64,000 nucleotides of DNA. Origin: Chlorokybus atmophyticus. Lineage: Eukaryota; Streptophyta; Chlorokybophyceae; Chlorokybales; Chlorokybaceae. Made by a program: the position numbers and the translations under genes. Location: the NCBI GenBank assembly GCA_009103225.1, contig RHPI01002204.1, forward strand, positions 124,001 to 188,000, given 5' to 3'. The notes under the pieces are model-generated. The model had not been told where the DNA came from. It made no database searches and saw only the letters and a list, made by a program, of their open reading frames with translations. Shown here piece after piece: positions 30,288-39,770 of the stretch (the first letter of the stretch is position 1; every line of letters begins with the position of its first letter).

Positions 30288-32553
30288 GATCACACCTAGG
30301 CTGAGCATTGCTTCGCGGATCCTTGAAGACGTGCAGAAGTTAAACAGGGATGAGCCGAGGTTGCAAGCTGAAGATGAGGAGGAGCAGGACGAGGCGGGAG
30401 CACAACTTGGGGACACAGGTGTGCTTGCTTTCGACTAGTCTGCTGCCAAGCTGCTGGTGCAACTTAGTTGCTCTTGCAGCTAAAACTCTGCTTGCTCATT
30501 GGTATGCTTTAATCTGCAGCTTCAGTCAAGTTGAAGCTGCAACTCAATTGAACCTGCGGCTTGGCTGAAGCTGCAGCTTGAGTAAAAGCTTCATATCGGC
30601 TTTCTGCCAAGCAGAGCCTCAGCCAAGCCGCAGCTGTAGTTTAGCTGAAGTGGTAGGTTGGGTGAAGCTCTACTTGCTTTGCTGTATTTTGTACGCTTCG
30701 GTCTGCAGCTTCAGTCAAGCAACAGCGGTAGCCAAGCCGCAATTGCAACATAGCTGAAGCTTCAGCTTGGCTGAAGCTCTGCTTGCTTTGCTCTCTTTTG
30801 CAAGTGCCATGCGCTGACTGTTGGCCTTGTGCACAGGAGCTGTTGATGAAGTTAACTGTGAAGAGGAGTCAGAGGCAGTCAAGAAGGCAAAGCTGAAGGA
30901 AAAGTGCTTTGCCCCTATCGCTGACAAGCCTGGGGGACTAGCGCAAAATGGGCAAGCTTACTTGAAAAAGAAGGACGAGACACAGTGGAGAATATAGGAG
31001 GACAACCGCAAGCTTCTAAAGGAGAAGCTGTGGGCCAAGTTCCCAGACCACTGTGTTGGCAAGAGCTTCAATCGGGCCGGCCTAGATTATGACATGAGGG
31101 AGGAGGTGGTGACGGATGTAATGCAGAATCACACTCCGCTGGAGATCAACGGACAGACATTGCGCTGGTCTGCAAGTAAGAAGTCTGCGTCTGCCTATGT
31201 GCATGTGCGTCTATATGCCAGCTGCCACCTGCCAGATGTCTTGTGCTTCCTGCAGAATGGCTGCTCATTGCCTCTCGTTTGCAGAATGGATTCGTGAGCA
31301 AATCCGCCGGTTTGTGGATAATGCAAGACGGGGCCATCCATTAACGCCAGGCGAAACGGTAGGCTTGACCCGTGAGCAGCGCAAGGAGAAGATGCGCGCT
31401 GCACGCGCTGAGAAGCGCGCTGACGCAAAAGAGCCAGCTCCACGCCGCTCGCGCACAGACTACGGGCTTGGCCCAAACTTCACCGTTGCAGACTTTCCCT
31501 CCAGCCAAAATGCTGTGCTGCTTGCCTTGTTGACTGCTGAGCCGCCTTCTCAAGCGCAGCTGCGTAAGGATTGGGTGGCTTTCAGGTACGCCATTTATCC
31601 TCTTGCACAAGGCTTTGCACCCGCACTCGTAAGGAATTCAAATGCGGCTGGTGCTGCAGACCCGCAGGAGATGCTGCAAGCACCAGCGGCAGCAGCAGCC
31701 GCAGGGTTGTGGCTGTTGGGCGCGGTCAAATACTGGAGGTGCTTGAGCAAGAGACTCCTTGGCGCAGCTACAAAGTAAAGGTGCTGGAGTGGTACAACGC
31801 CAAGGGTATCGGTGATCAACGCGTCTACATGCTAGTACGTGACATGGACGGGTATGCTGGCCAGCTGACCAGGGACGAGCACTTGTGCAGCAATATCTTG
31901 GTGAGCGTAGTAGATCGTGTGCTGCGGCACAGCACATTGCAAGCGTAACTGCAAGGAAGACTATATGCGTGACATGCACTAATGCGGCTAGTTGAGTGAT
32001 GCAGGGACGCAGTTGTGCTTGGCCTGCATCCTTGGTAGCCCCGTCTGCAGTCTGCCCTTGCTCAGACTGCTCTTCAGGCGACTGCATTGCAGAAGTCACC
32101 CCAAGATGCGCTTGCGCGCTCGTGGTTGACAAGCGCGTGTAGCCAGAAGACCAGCATGACATCAATCAGAGGGTAAGAACGTTGCAATGGATTGTAACGT
32201 GCGCAGCATGCTTGCATGATGCACACTTGTAACAATTCTTGCTTGCAGATCAATCGTTGCTCTGACCACCTCATGCACTTGGCTGGCATCTGCTGCAATA
32301 CCTTTTGCGCCAATGTTCCCAAACGCGAGAGGTGTTGCTGGAGGTGTACACTTCCTGGAGGGGGACATATGGGACGCAAATTGGGAGGCTGCCGAAGGAG
32401 GACCATCTGCTTGCAAAGTTCACTGACTCGCAGATCAGTCTCATGCTTGTTACATTTGCAGTCAACAAGCGCTGGCTGGTACAGGATGACTCTGGAGAAG
32501 CACGCTATGGCTGGCACTGGAATAGTCAGGCCAAGCGACAACCCGGTCCATAA
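30288..32553 (+). pseudogene. Second plus-strand gene of the CACTA element (multi-exon, damaged)
   Basis: Exon-like blocks with plausible AG/GT edges: about 30288-30418 (ITPRLSIASRILEDVQKLNRDEP), 30839-31172 (EEESEAVKKAKLKEKCFAPIADKPGG, stop TAG at about 30997, then WAKFPDHCVGKSFNRAGLDYDMREEVV), 31286-31587 (EWIREQIRRFVDNARRGHPLTPGE, REQRKEKMRAARAEKRAD), about 31690-31902 (LEVLEQETPWRSYKVKVLEWYNAKG) and 32250-32553. Composition is basic and helical, as for a DNA-binding accessory protein. One in-frame stop and a shift near 31700 suggest decay. Product not recognised. Confidence 0.45.
30440..30837. repeat. Intronic GCTGAAGCT/AGCTTCAG repeats
   Basis: Short inverted and direct repeats of CTTGGCTGAAGCT and AGCTTCAG recur about eight times, and CTTGCTTTGCT recurs three times. 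It lies between two exon-like blocks. Confidence 0.5.
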
Positions 32554-32760
32554 TTGGGTACCAAGCTGAAGACCTTCGCTCATCTTTCTTGCAGCAACCA
32601 GTCTACCTTGCATGCAGCTTCCTTGCAGCCGCCAGTCTAGCTTCCTGCTAAAAGTCTAACTTCTTGCTAGCAGTTTAGCTTGCTACCAGCAGTTTAGCTT
32701 CTTGGTAGCAGTTAGCTTTTTCTTGCAAACAATTGGAGCCTATTCTAGTACTAGTTAAGA
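32554..32760. repeat. AGTTTAGCTT/AGCAG repeats at the gene end
   Basis: The phrase AGT(T/C)TAGCTT(G/C) followed by CTxxxAGCAG recurs about every 24-30 bp. Confidence 0.45.
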
Positions 32761-32879
32761 GTATATGGTACAATCTAAACTCCATATAAGGTTAAGATTT
32801 CTTTGCCAGGAAAACTGCCTGCATTTGCCTGCATATGCCAGCTGTATTGTGCTGCTAATTGTGGAATAGAGATGGCTGG

Positions 32880-33229
32880 GCCGTTATCGGCGTGACTGCT
32901 GGTCCACCGAGGTCGACACACCAAGAGCTGTGCCGTCAACGGCACAACTGCTGCTGCTGCTGTGCCGAAGTCGGCAGAAGTGCTACTGTGCCAAAGACGG
33001 CAGAAGCGCTGCTGTGCAGAAGTCGGCAGAAGTGCTATTGTGCCGAAAACGGCAGGATCGTTGCTGTGCCGAAGACGGCAGAAGCGGTGCTGTGCCAAAG
33101 TCGGCAGAAGTGCTATTGTGCCGAAAACGGCATAAGCGCTGCTGTGCCGAAGACGGTGGGGTCGCAGCTGTGCCGAAGACGGCAGAAGCGCTGCTGTGCC
33201 GAAGACGTTAAAAGTACTGCTGTGCCGAG
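32880..33229. repeat. Right subterminal hairpin array of the CACTA element
   Basis: About ten units of CTGTGCCGAAGACGGCAGAAG-like sequence at roughly 25-30 bp, each able to fold as TGCCG/CGGCA with a small loop. Interrupted by copy D and continued at 37378-37576. Confidence 0.7.
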
Positions 33230-33653
33230 TGTTGAAGGACTAGCATGCACATGTAGCTGAGGCAAGCATAGACACACACGGACAGAGCTACCGCCACCAG
33301 AGCATACACAAGTCACATCACATTCATCTATTACAAGTTGTCCGCTGGTTCTTATACCAGCCAGTTACACACACGTCTACGTTTGCAAGCACTGCGTAAG
33401 CTATACTCAGCCTTTTGACGCGCTCTAAGCTGTGTTGTCTTCCTTACAACCAGAGATTTCCAACAAGCTCTTACACGCCTAATATGAGTAAGTATATGCG
33501 GAGATACGAAGCAGTTAGTAAGGCTCCAGTCTGGAGTCCGGAGTCTGGTCCGACGACGCCATCTTGCTAAGTCTGGACCTAGTGCTCGTCCTTACGACCT
33601 TCTACTCCTGTGTGGAGGGTCGATGCTGATCGTATGTAGAATGACTCTCAACA
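33230..33653 (-). repeat. Family 1 LTR (3' LTR of copy D)
   Basis: 424 bp, usual ends. Confidence 0.95.
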
Positions 33654-33695
33654 CTCCCACGCGAGCAGCTTGACCTCCAACGCTTGCTCCTGTAG

Positions 33696-34117
33696 TCAAA
33701 CACAGATGCCAAGTCCTGCGCAACAAGTCTTGAACTTGAGCGGTGACAATGGCTTTATCATGAAGTCCGCCAGCATGCCCTCTGTGTTGCAGTACTGGAA
33801 CTCCACCCCCTTCCTTGTGACTCTGTCACGCACAAAGTGATGCATGACATCAATATGCTTCGTCCTTGCCGAGGCGATAGGGTGCTTCAACAACTTGATG
33901 GCTCCTTGGTTGTCACAGTTGATGACGATGCACGCCATGGGGTGCTCCAAGTCTGCCATGAGCTTGCGAAGCCAGAGTGCCTCCTTAACTGCTGCTGCCG
34001 CTGCCATGTACTCAGCCTCTGATGTAACTGCTGCTGTTGTTGGCTGCAGCCTGCTATTCCAGCTCACCACGCCTCCGTTCAGCTTGAAGACGTAGCCTAT
34101 AGTGGACCTCCTGCTGT
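33696..34117 (-). pseudogene. Copy D RNase H end
   Basis: Encodes VSWNSRLQPTTAA, SEAEYMAAAAAVKEALWLRK, DNQGAIKLLKHPIASARTKH and the usual C-terminus CCAGLGICV. The upstream RT and the first part of RNase H are deleted, with a short stretch of unrelated filler (about 34118-34135) at the joint. Confidence 0.9.
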
Positions 34118-34228
34118 TGGTATGGCTCCTCTTGGCCTGCTACAGCTGAGTCCTGCTCACCCTTGTTATTGATGGCCTTGCCTGCAACTCCCCCTTTTGT
34201 AGGAAATTCGTCTGGCTGTGCTTCATCT

Positions 34229-36475
34229 TCATCTCGAGGAAAAAGGCCTGCTTCTGGTTGTGATAATCCCTCGTGGAAAAACCACCTCTCTGCTCACGAT
34301 GATCTTCTGAGTGTCCTCGAGCAAGATCCTGTAAGCCTTGGAACCCGGTTCATAGCCAACAAAGATGCCCTTCTTGCTGACCGGCTCCAGCTTGTGCCTG
34401 AGCTGTTTAGGCACTAGTGCATATGCCGTGCATCCAAACACACGCATACCACTCACATCTGATGTGGCTCCATAGAAGTGCTCCCACGGAGTCTTCTGCT
34501 CTGAGCTCACCAGAGACCTGTTGCGGATGTAGTTGGCAGTGAATACCGCCTCGTTCCACAAACTGTCTTCCATCTTTGTGTCGTTGAGCATGGCTCGAAC
34601 ACGCTCCAAAAGTGTCCTGTTGAGGCGTTCAGCTGCTCCAGTCTGCTGCGGGGTGTAGGGTGCCGTTGTCTCGTGGCGTATGCCCTTGCTGGCGAAGAAC
34701 TCCTTCAACTCCTTGTTGATGTACTCCCCTCCTCGATCACTCATCATTGCCTTCATCTTGTTGCCAGACTGGGTCTTCAACAAGGCCACAACTGTGCGCA
34801 CAGCTCCAGCAACTTCTGACTTCAGTGTCAACGGAAAGATGATGGACAGCTTGCTGTAGTCGTCGAGGAATGTAGCAAAGTACCTGGCCCCTCCCTTCGC
34901 CACAATGCGCATAGGGCCACAAACATCCATGTGCACAAGCTCGCAAGGATGCTGACTGCTAGAAGAGGATGATGGGAATGGCATAGCATGCTGCTTTGCA
35001 ACCAGGCATGGTTCACAAAGTGCACCTGATGCATTCTTGAGTTCTTCAGTGCTGAGATGGATGGCCTTGACCATCTTCTCAGCGACAAGGCTAGTGAGGT
35101 TGACGTAGCTGAGATGCCCGAACCTTCGATGCCACAATGTTGGCGACTCCTTGTCCTTCACCACCATGGCTTGAATGTCAATGTCCTTAGGGTGCTGCTC
35201 CACGTGGTAGAGCCCTCCCGGATCAGTGATTCCAACCATGTGCACGACCCCATCAAGGATGACTGTGCAGCCACCCTTCCGAAATAGGATCTCCGCGCCT
35301 AAGCGCTCCGCAACCCTCACAGAGAATAGACTCGCAATAGCCTTAGGAACATGCAGGACGTTGCGTAACAACACCTCGCGTAGTGTGTTACCAACCTTGC
35401 ACTGGAGTCGTACGTTGCCAACTCCCTCAGCCACCAGTACTTCGCCACCGAAGCCCGCCACCTTGATTGTGGACGTCAGCTTCCTGTAGCCCTCCATCAC
35501 CTCCTTGTTTGGTGTGAGATGACGATCGCAGCCAGAGTCCACCACCCAGAAAGCTGTGCCCGCCCTCGAACTGGATGCAGTGAAGGCGACATGTTTCTCC
35601 TTGTGTTGGTGCTCGTTGCCGCTGTTGCTGGTGCTTGCTCTAGGTTGCCCCTGTTGTTTCTTCCTACAGTCCTTCACAATGTGCCCCTTCCAACCACACC
35701 AGTGGCATGTGAGGTCTTTGTGACGAGGATTGCCTGGCTTGTTGCCCTTGTACTTCTCTTCATGGTTGCTCTTCTTTGCGTGCTTGCCGGTGTAGAAGGC
35801 GACGGCATCCGCTTGCTCGTCCTTCTTCACAACCCTCTGCTCCACGGTGAGCAGCTTCGGTAGCACATCGTCCAACGTCAACTCCGATGATGACGTCTCC
35901 AGCAGGGTTGCGACGACCTCGTACTCTGCTGGTAGCCCTGCAACAATAGCCAGCACTACCTCCGTCTCCCCCATGTTGTGGCCGACGTTGATGAGGTCCG
36001 CCCACAGCTCTCTCGCGCGCGCAACATACTTTGTGATGGGTTCTGCTGCCTCCTTCCTGAGTGCGCTGAGCTGCTTGCGTAGATGCAACTTTCTGGCATT
36101 GTTCTTGGCTCTGAAAACGGCTGATAGCTTTTCCCAAGCTTGTCTACCATCTTCACATGCAGTGAGCATGGGAAAGTGATGCGGTTTGCTGTTCAACACA
36201 AGCAAAGAGTGTGCTTCTGCTGAATGCTCTGACCACACAGTGTTCGCTCCTGGTGTTGGTGGTGGTGCCTTCGGATCAACGTACTTCCACACCTTCTTGT
36301 GGATGAGCAAGGCCTTCATCTCCACGCACCATGTGTTGTAGTTGTCGGTGTCCAGCTTTGCAATCTGCCCCTTGTCGTAGGTCGCCTCCATTTCTGTCGA
36401 GCCCGCCTTTCTTGCAGTTGACACCCAAGGCTCTGCTACCAACAAGCTACCGTAGTGTAGAATTACTATGCACAC
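34229..36475 (-). CDS. Copy D gag-protease-integrase (truncated polyprotein)
   Basis: 748 codons with gag, CCHC knuckle, VDSGCDRHLTP retropepsin and integrase through FVGYEPGSKAYRILLED. An extra A in the run at 34276-34280 shifts the frame after SREVVF, and the protein ends in 14 unrelated residues. Several substitutions hit conserved integrase text (QQTGAAERLN for QQNGAAERLN). It could still supply gag and protease, but there is no RT. Confidence 0.85.
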   Translation of the reverse strand: MCIVILHYGSLLVAEPWVSTARKAGSTEMEATYDKGQIAKLDTDNYNTWCVEMKALLIHKKVWKYVDPKAPPPTPGANTVWSEHSAEAHSLLVLNSKPHHFPMLTACEDGRQAWEKLSAVFRAKNNARKLHLRKQLSALRKEAAEPITKYVARARELWADLINVGHNMGETEVVLAIVAGLPAEYEVVATLLETSSSELTLDDVLPKLLTVEQRVVKKDEQADAVAFYTGKHAKKSNHEEKYKGNKPGNPRHKDLTCHWCGWKGHIVKDCRKKQQGQPRASTSNSGNEHQHKEKHVAFTASSSRAGTAFWVVDSGCDRHLTPNKEVMEGYRKLTSTIKVAGFGGEVLVAEGVGNVRLQCKVGNTLREVLLRNVLHVPKAIASLFSVRVAERLGAEILFRKGGCTVILDGVVHMVGITDPGGLYHVEQHPKDIDIQAMVVKDKESPTLWHRRFGHLSYVNLTSLVAEKMVKAIHLSTEELKNASGALCEPCLVAKQHAMPFPSSSSSSQHPCELVHMDVCGPMRIVAKGGARYFATFLDDYSKLSIIFPLTLKSEVAGAVRTVVALLKTQSGNKMKAMMSDRGGEYINKELKEFFASKGIRHETTAPYTPQQTGAAERLNRTLLERVRAMLNDTKMEDSLWNEAVFTANYIRNRSLVSSEQKTPWEHFYGATSDVSGMRVFGCTAYALVPKQLRHKLEPVSKKGIFVGYEPGSKAYRILLEDTQKIIVSREVVFPRGIITTRSRPFSSR

Positions 36476-36505
36476 AAGCTAGTCTCACACTCTCTAAGCG
36501 TAGTG

Positions 36506-36518
36506 TGGGCCCATAACC
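36506..36518 (-). other. Primer binding site of copy D
   Basis: TGGGCCCATAACC on the plus strand, next to the LTR at 36519. Confidence 0.85.
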
Positions 36519-36942
36519 TGTTGAAGGACTAGCATGCACATGTAGTTGGGGCAAGCATAGACACACACGGACAGAGCTACCGCCACCAGAGCATACACAA
36601 GTCACATCATATTCATCTATTACAAGTTGTCCGCTGGTTCTTATACCGGCCAGTTACACACACGTCTACGTTTGCAAGCACTGCGTAAGCTATACTCAGC
36701 CTTTTGACGCGCTCTAAGCTGTGTTGTCTTTCTTACAACCAGAGCTTTCCAACAAGCTCTTACACGCCTAATATGAGTAAGTATACGCGGAGATACGAAG
36801 CAGTTAGTAAGGCTCCAGTCTGGAGTCCGGAGTCTGGTCCGACGATGCCATCTTGCTAAGTCCGGACCTAGTGCTCGTCCTTACGACCTTCTACTCATGT
36901 GTGGAGGGTCGATGCTGATCGTATGTAGGAATACTCTCAACA
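36519..36942 (-). repeat. Family 1 LTR (5' LTR of copy D)
   Basis: Full LTR, usual ends. Confidence 0.93.
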
Positions 36943-37372
36943 ACTCCGGACTCCAGACTGGAGCCTTACTAACTGCTTCGTATCTCCGCGTATACTTACT
37001 CATATTAGGCGTGTAAGAGCTTGTTGGAAAGCTCTGGTTGTAAGAAAGACAACACAGCTTAGAGCGCGTAAAAAGGCTAAGTATAGCTTACGCAGTGCTT
37101 GCAAACGTAGACGTGTGTGTAACTGGCTGGTATAAGAACCAACGGACAACTTGTAATAGATGAATGTGATGTGACTTGTGTATGCTCTGGTGGCGGTAGC
37201 TCTGTCTCTGTGCATCTATGCTTGCCCCAACTACATGTGCATGCTAGTCCTTCAACAGGAGTCTGGTCCGACGACGCCATCTTGCTAAGTCCGGACCTAG
37301 TGCTCGTCCTTACGACCTTCTACTCCTGTGTGGAGGGTCGATGCTGATCGTATGTAAGAATGACTCTCAACA
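36943..37372. repeat. Rearranged LTR: inverted 315-bp part plus direct 115-bp part
   Basis: 36943-37257 is the reverse complement of the first three quarters of the LTR and ends CTTCAACA. 37258-37372 is the remaining quarter in direct orientation. The break is at the same LTR point on both sides: ACTCC at 36943 and GGAGT at 37258 are reverse complements. Confidence 0.88.
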
Positions 37373-37377
37373 CCGAG

Positions 37378-37576
37378 GTCGGTCTAACGCAGTTTGCCCC
37401 GTCAGCGGCAGTAACCAGCTTGTGCCGGCTGACAGATGGTGACTTACGATCCTCTGCCGGCACAAAGCGACTTGTGCCGTCTTGGAAGAAGAACTGCTCG
37501 CAGAACTCGAAGGCAGGTGCCGCTGACGGCACAACTGGCTTGTGCCGAGAACGGATTCTGCTGCAAGCGCCGTGTG
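37378..37576. repeat. Right end of the CACTA element
   Basis: More GTGCCG/CGGCACAA hairpins, ending with an inverted match to 9901-9939. The next base begins family 2 gag on the minus strand. Confidence 0.65.
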
Positions 37577-38828
37577 CACGGGCTCCGAGCTCCTTGTGAC
37601 AGCAACCTTCTGTGCCTCCTCCTTGTGTCTGACCTTGTGATGTCTTAAACGCTGTCTTCTCGACCACCCTTGTCTTTGCAACAACCTTGTGCGCACCGTC
37701 CTCCTCCACATAGTAGAGTCCACCCCTGTTGTTGCCTACTACATGCGTGACACCGCCAAGCTTTATACGAGCCTTGTCCGCATCAAACACAGCCGTTGCA
37801 CCAACAATCGTGGCTCTACGTACTGAGAACAAACTAGCACATGCACCTGGCACATACAGTACATCCCTAAGCACAGCCTCCTTCACCATACAACCAACCT
37901 TGCACCTCAAATTAGCATCTCCCTTTGCAACAGCTTCCAGCATCTGCCGGTTCCCAAAATCCACCGTAACTGGCTCAGTCAAAGGAGTGAGGTTGGCGAG
38001 CTTGTTCCTATCGCTTGTGAGATGCCTGTTCGCTCCCGTGTCCAGCACCCACCCAGGATACTCCGCTCCCTCATCCGATGCATGGAAAGCAACCGCTCAA
38101 TGCTCACCATCAGCCTTCTTCAACTTGGGACACTTCATCTTGATGTGACCACGCTCCCCGCAGTGCCAACACTCTACGTTGATGCCTCGAACGCCCTTCT
38201 TCACATGATGCTTCGATGATGACGTGAATGCGATAGGACCTCCAGGTGCTCCCTCTCCATTATCGTCCTCCTTCCTCAAGCATTACTCTTCTTGAAGAAG
38301 CATTGGTGTCACCCCATCCATTGACAAGTCCTCCTACTTAGACTCCAAGATAGTGACAACAACCCTGTACTCTTCGGGCAAACCTGAGAGCACATCCCAC
38401 ACCACCTCAACTTCCTTAAGCTCGTGGCCAACACCCAGCAAGTCCCTCCACAACGCCTTCGCTCGCACCATGAACTTGACAATGGGCTCCCCGCTCTCCT
38501 TGCGCAATGAGTTGAGCTCCTGCCTCAGCTGCAGTCTCCTCGCCATGTTGCGTGACTTGAAGTTGCTATCCAACTTCGTTGAAAGCTTCTTTGCACTCTT
38601 GCACTCTTTCACTAGCACCAGGTGATGATCAGCCATGTGCAAGCCTATCAAAAATGAAGCTTTTCTCCCTTGTTCTGCTTAGACACTCACTTCGCCTACA
38701 GGGATTGCCTCCGCCGAATCCACATACTTCCACAGCTCCTTGTGGGCCAGTAGTAGCTCCATCTTCACGCTTCATATGTTGTAGTTGTCAACGTCCAGTG
38801 GTTCAATTGTGAACTTCAAGCCGTCCAT
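37577..38828 (-). pseudogene. Family 2 gag-protease, second copy
   Basis: Starts MDGLKFTIEPLDVDNYN, again with a stop where Trp is expected, then the UBN2 gag with ALWRDLLGVGHELKEVEVVW (Trp intact here), a premature stop near 38337, the knuckle CWHCGERGHIKMKC, another stop near 38097, and retropepsin MLDTGANRHLTSDRNKL through GGLYYVEEDGAHKVV. It stops in the tail (TRSSEPV) at the CACTA boundary. Several stops make it non-functional. Confidence 0.85.
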
Positions 38829-38943
38829 GTTTGTGGCCGTGGTTGCCCTCTGTTACTTGCAGACCTTACAACCTACTCCACACCAAGCAACTACAGCTAC
38901 TCACACAATTGTAACACACTCCATCAACCTACACAAGCATGAG

Positions 38944-38956
38944 TGGGCCCATAACC
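38944..38956 (-). other. Primer binding site of the second family 2 copy
   Basis: TGGGCCCATAACC on the plus strand, beside the LTR starting at 38957. Confidence 0.83.
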
Positions 38957-39373
38957 TGTTAACATACACACGTGCAAGTGACACGCCAACAACATCAACA
39001 CAAGAGCATGACTGCTATTGCCATTAATGCCATACAAGTCCAGGGGTTGTATACCCCGCCAGAATCTACACACGTCTACATTTGCAAGCACCGCGTGCAC
39101 AATATCCAGCCCTTCAACGCGTTTTAAGTTGTGATGTTTAGCTCACGACCAGAGCTTTTCAACAAGCTAAGCCACGCCTGTTAAGCTTACGTATCCACAA
39201 AGCTACACGGTTTCTCCCAATGCTCTACTCAGCATCTGGTCCGGAGTCCGTCCTGGCTCGACCGTCTTGCTAAGTCCGGAGTCCACGTGCTCAGCCCATA
39301 CCTTCGACTCCAAACTCTTGCGAAGAGGGCAAGTTTACCGAATACAAGCATCACCTATGTGATACCTTCAACA
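38957..39373 (-). repeat. Family 2 LTR (5' LTR of the minus-strand copy)
   Basis: 417 bp with TGTTAACA/TTCAACA ends. CACGA follows at 39374, but the other target copy is not in the window. Confidence 0.9.
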
Positions 39374-39605
39374 CACGAAGCTGGATGTGACGAGCGACAC
39401 AAAGTGTATCGCTCTGGAATGGGAAAAGCGTCGAGGGGCCACATCTTGATGTCGTGACTCTGGAGCAAGTAAAAGGCATTGTCCAGCTGCTCCCCATATT
39501 TGACAAGGACAGCGCCCGTGTACAAGAGGGCAAGTATTGGGTGAACGTTCACTGCACTTCCACGTGACACATGTACTTGTCTCACTACTCAAAGTTTGGA
39601 GCATA
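39374..39605 (-). pseudogene. Unknown ORF cut by the family 2 insertion
   Basis: About 70 codons reading RQVHVSRGSAVNVHPILALLY...AFYLLQSHDIKMWPLDAFPIPERY, then running into the LTR for its last residues. The text looks like ordinary globular protein, but I do not recognise it. It may be the last exon of the minus-strand gene set that follows. Confidence 0.3.
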
Positions 39606-39770
39606 TCAGTCAGGTAGGCATTGCTAATCGTATGCTAAGATTTTTGCATGTGGACGTGTACAATACCGGGCAGCTGTTACTGCACAACTATCACCACAAT
39701 CGAATGTGCCATGCAACATTCAACAATCAGTCCGCCGTGTGGCATTAAGCATCAATACAGTGCACCACAC

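Larger units (their letters stand above)
33230..37372 (-). mobile_element. Ty1/copia family 1, copy D with deleted RT and rearranged 5' LTR
   Basis: CCGAG is duplicated at 33225-33229 and 37373-37377. 3' LTR 33230-33653; RNase H end 33696-34117; an internal deletion of about 1.2 kb joins this to the integrase linker at about 34130; then gag-protease-integrase to 36475, primer site 36506-36518 and a full LTR 36519-36942. Beyond it an inverted LTR part and a direct LTR part reach the outer target duplication. It cannot move by itself. Confidence 0.9.
9901..37576 (+). mobile_element. CACTA (En/Spm)-like DNA transposon, interrupted by three LTR insertions
   Basis: The outer ends are similar inverted sequences: 9901-9939 reads TACATGGCGCCTGCAG and the right end, on the complement from 37576, reads CACACGGCGCTTGCAG. 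Both then run into CGTTC-type and CGGCACAAGC text. Both sides carry arrays of short hairpins built on GTGCCG/CGGCAC, like CACTA subterminal repeats. Between them a tnp2-like transposase and further genes are continuous once copy B, the family 2 element with copy C, and copy D are removed; each removal leaves one copy of the 5-bp target duplication. Net length is about 10 kb. No matching 3-bp duplication was found at the outer ends, so these limits are tentative. Confidence 0.72.
37577..39373 (-). mobile_element. Family 2 element, minus strand, 5' half only
   Basis: 5' LTR 38957-39373 (417 bp), primer site 38944-38956, gag start at about 38828, then gag and protease to 37577, where the CACTA end takes over. 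The 3' part and 3' LTR are missing, and the other side of the CACTA element (before 9901) does not hold them. Confidence 0.85.
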
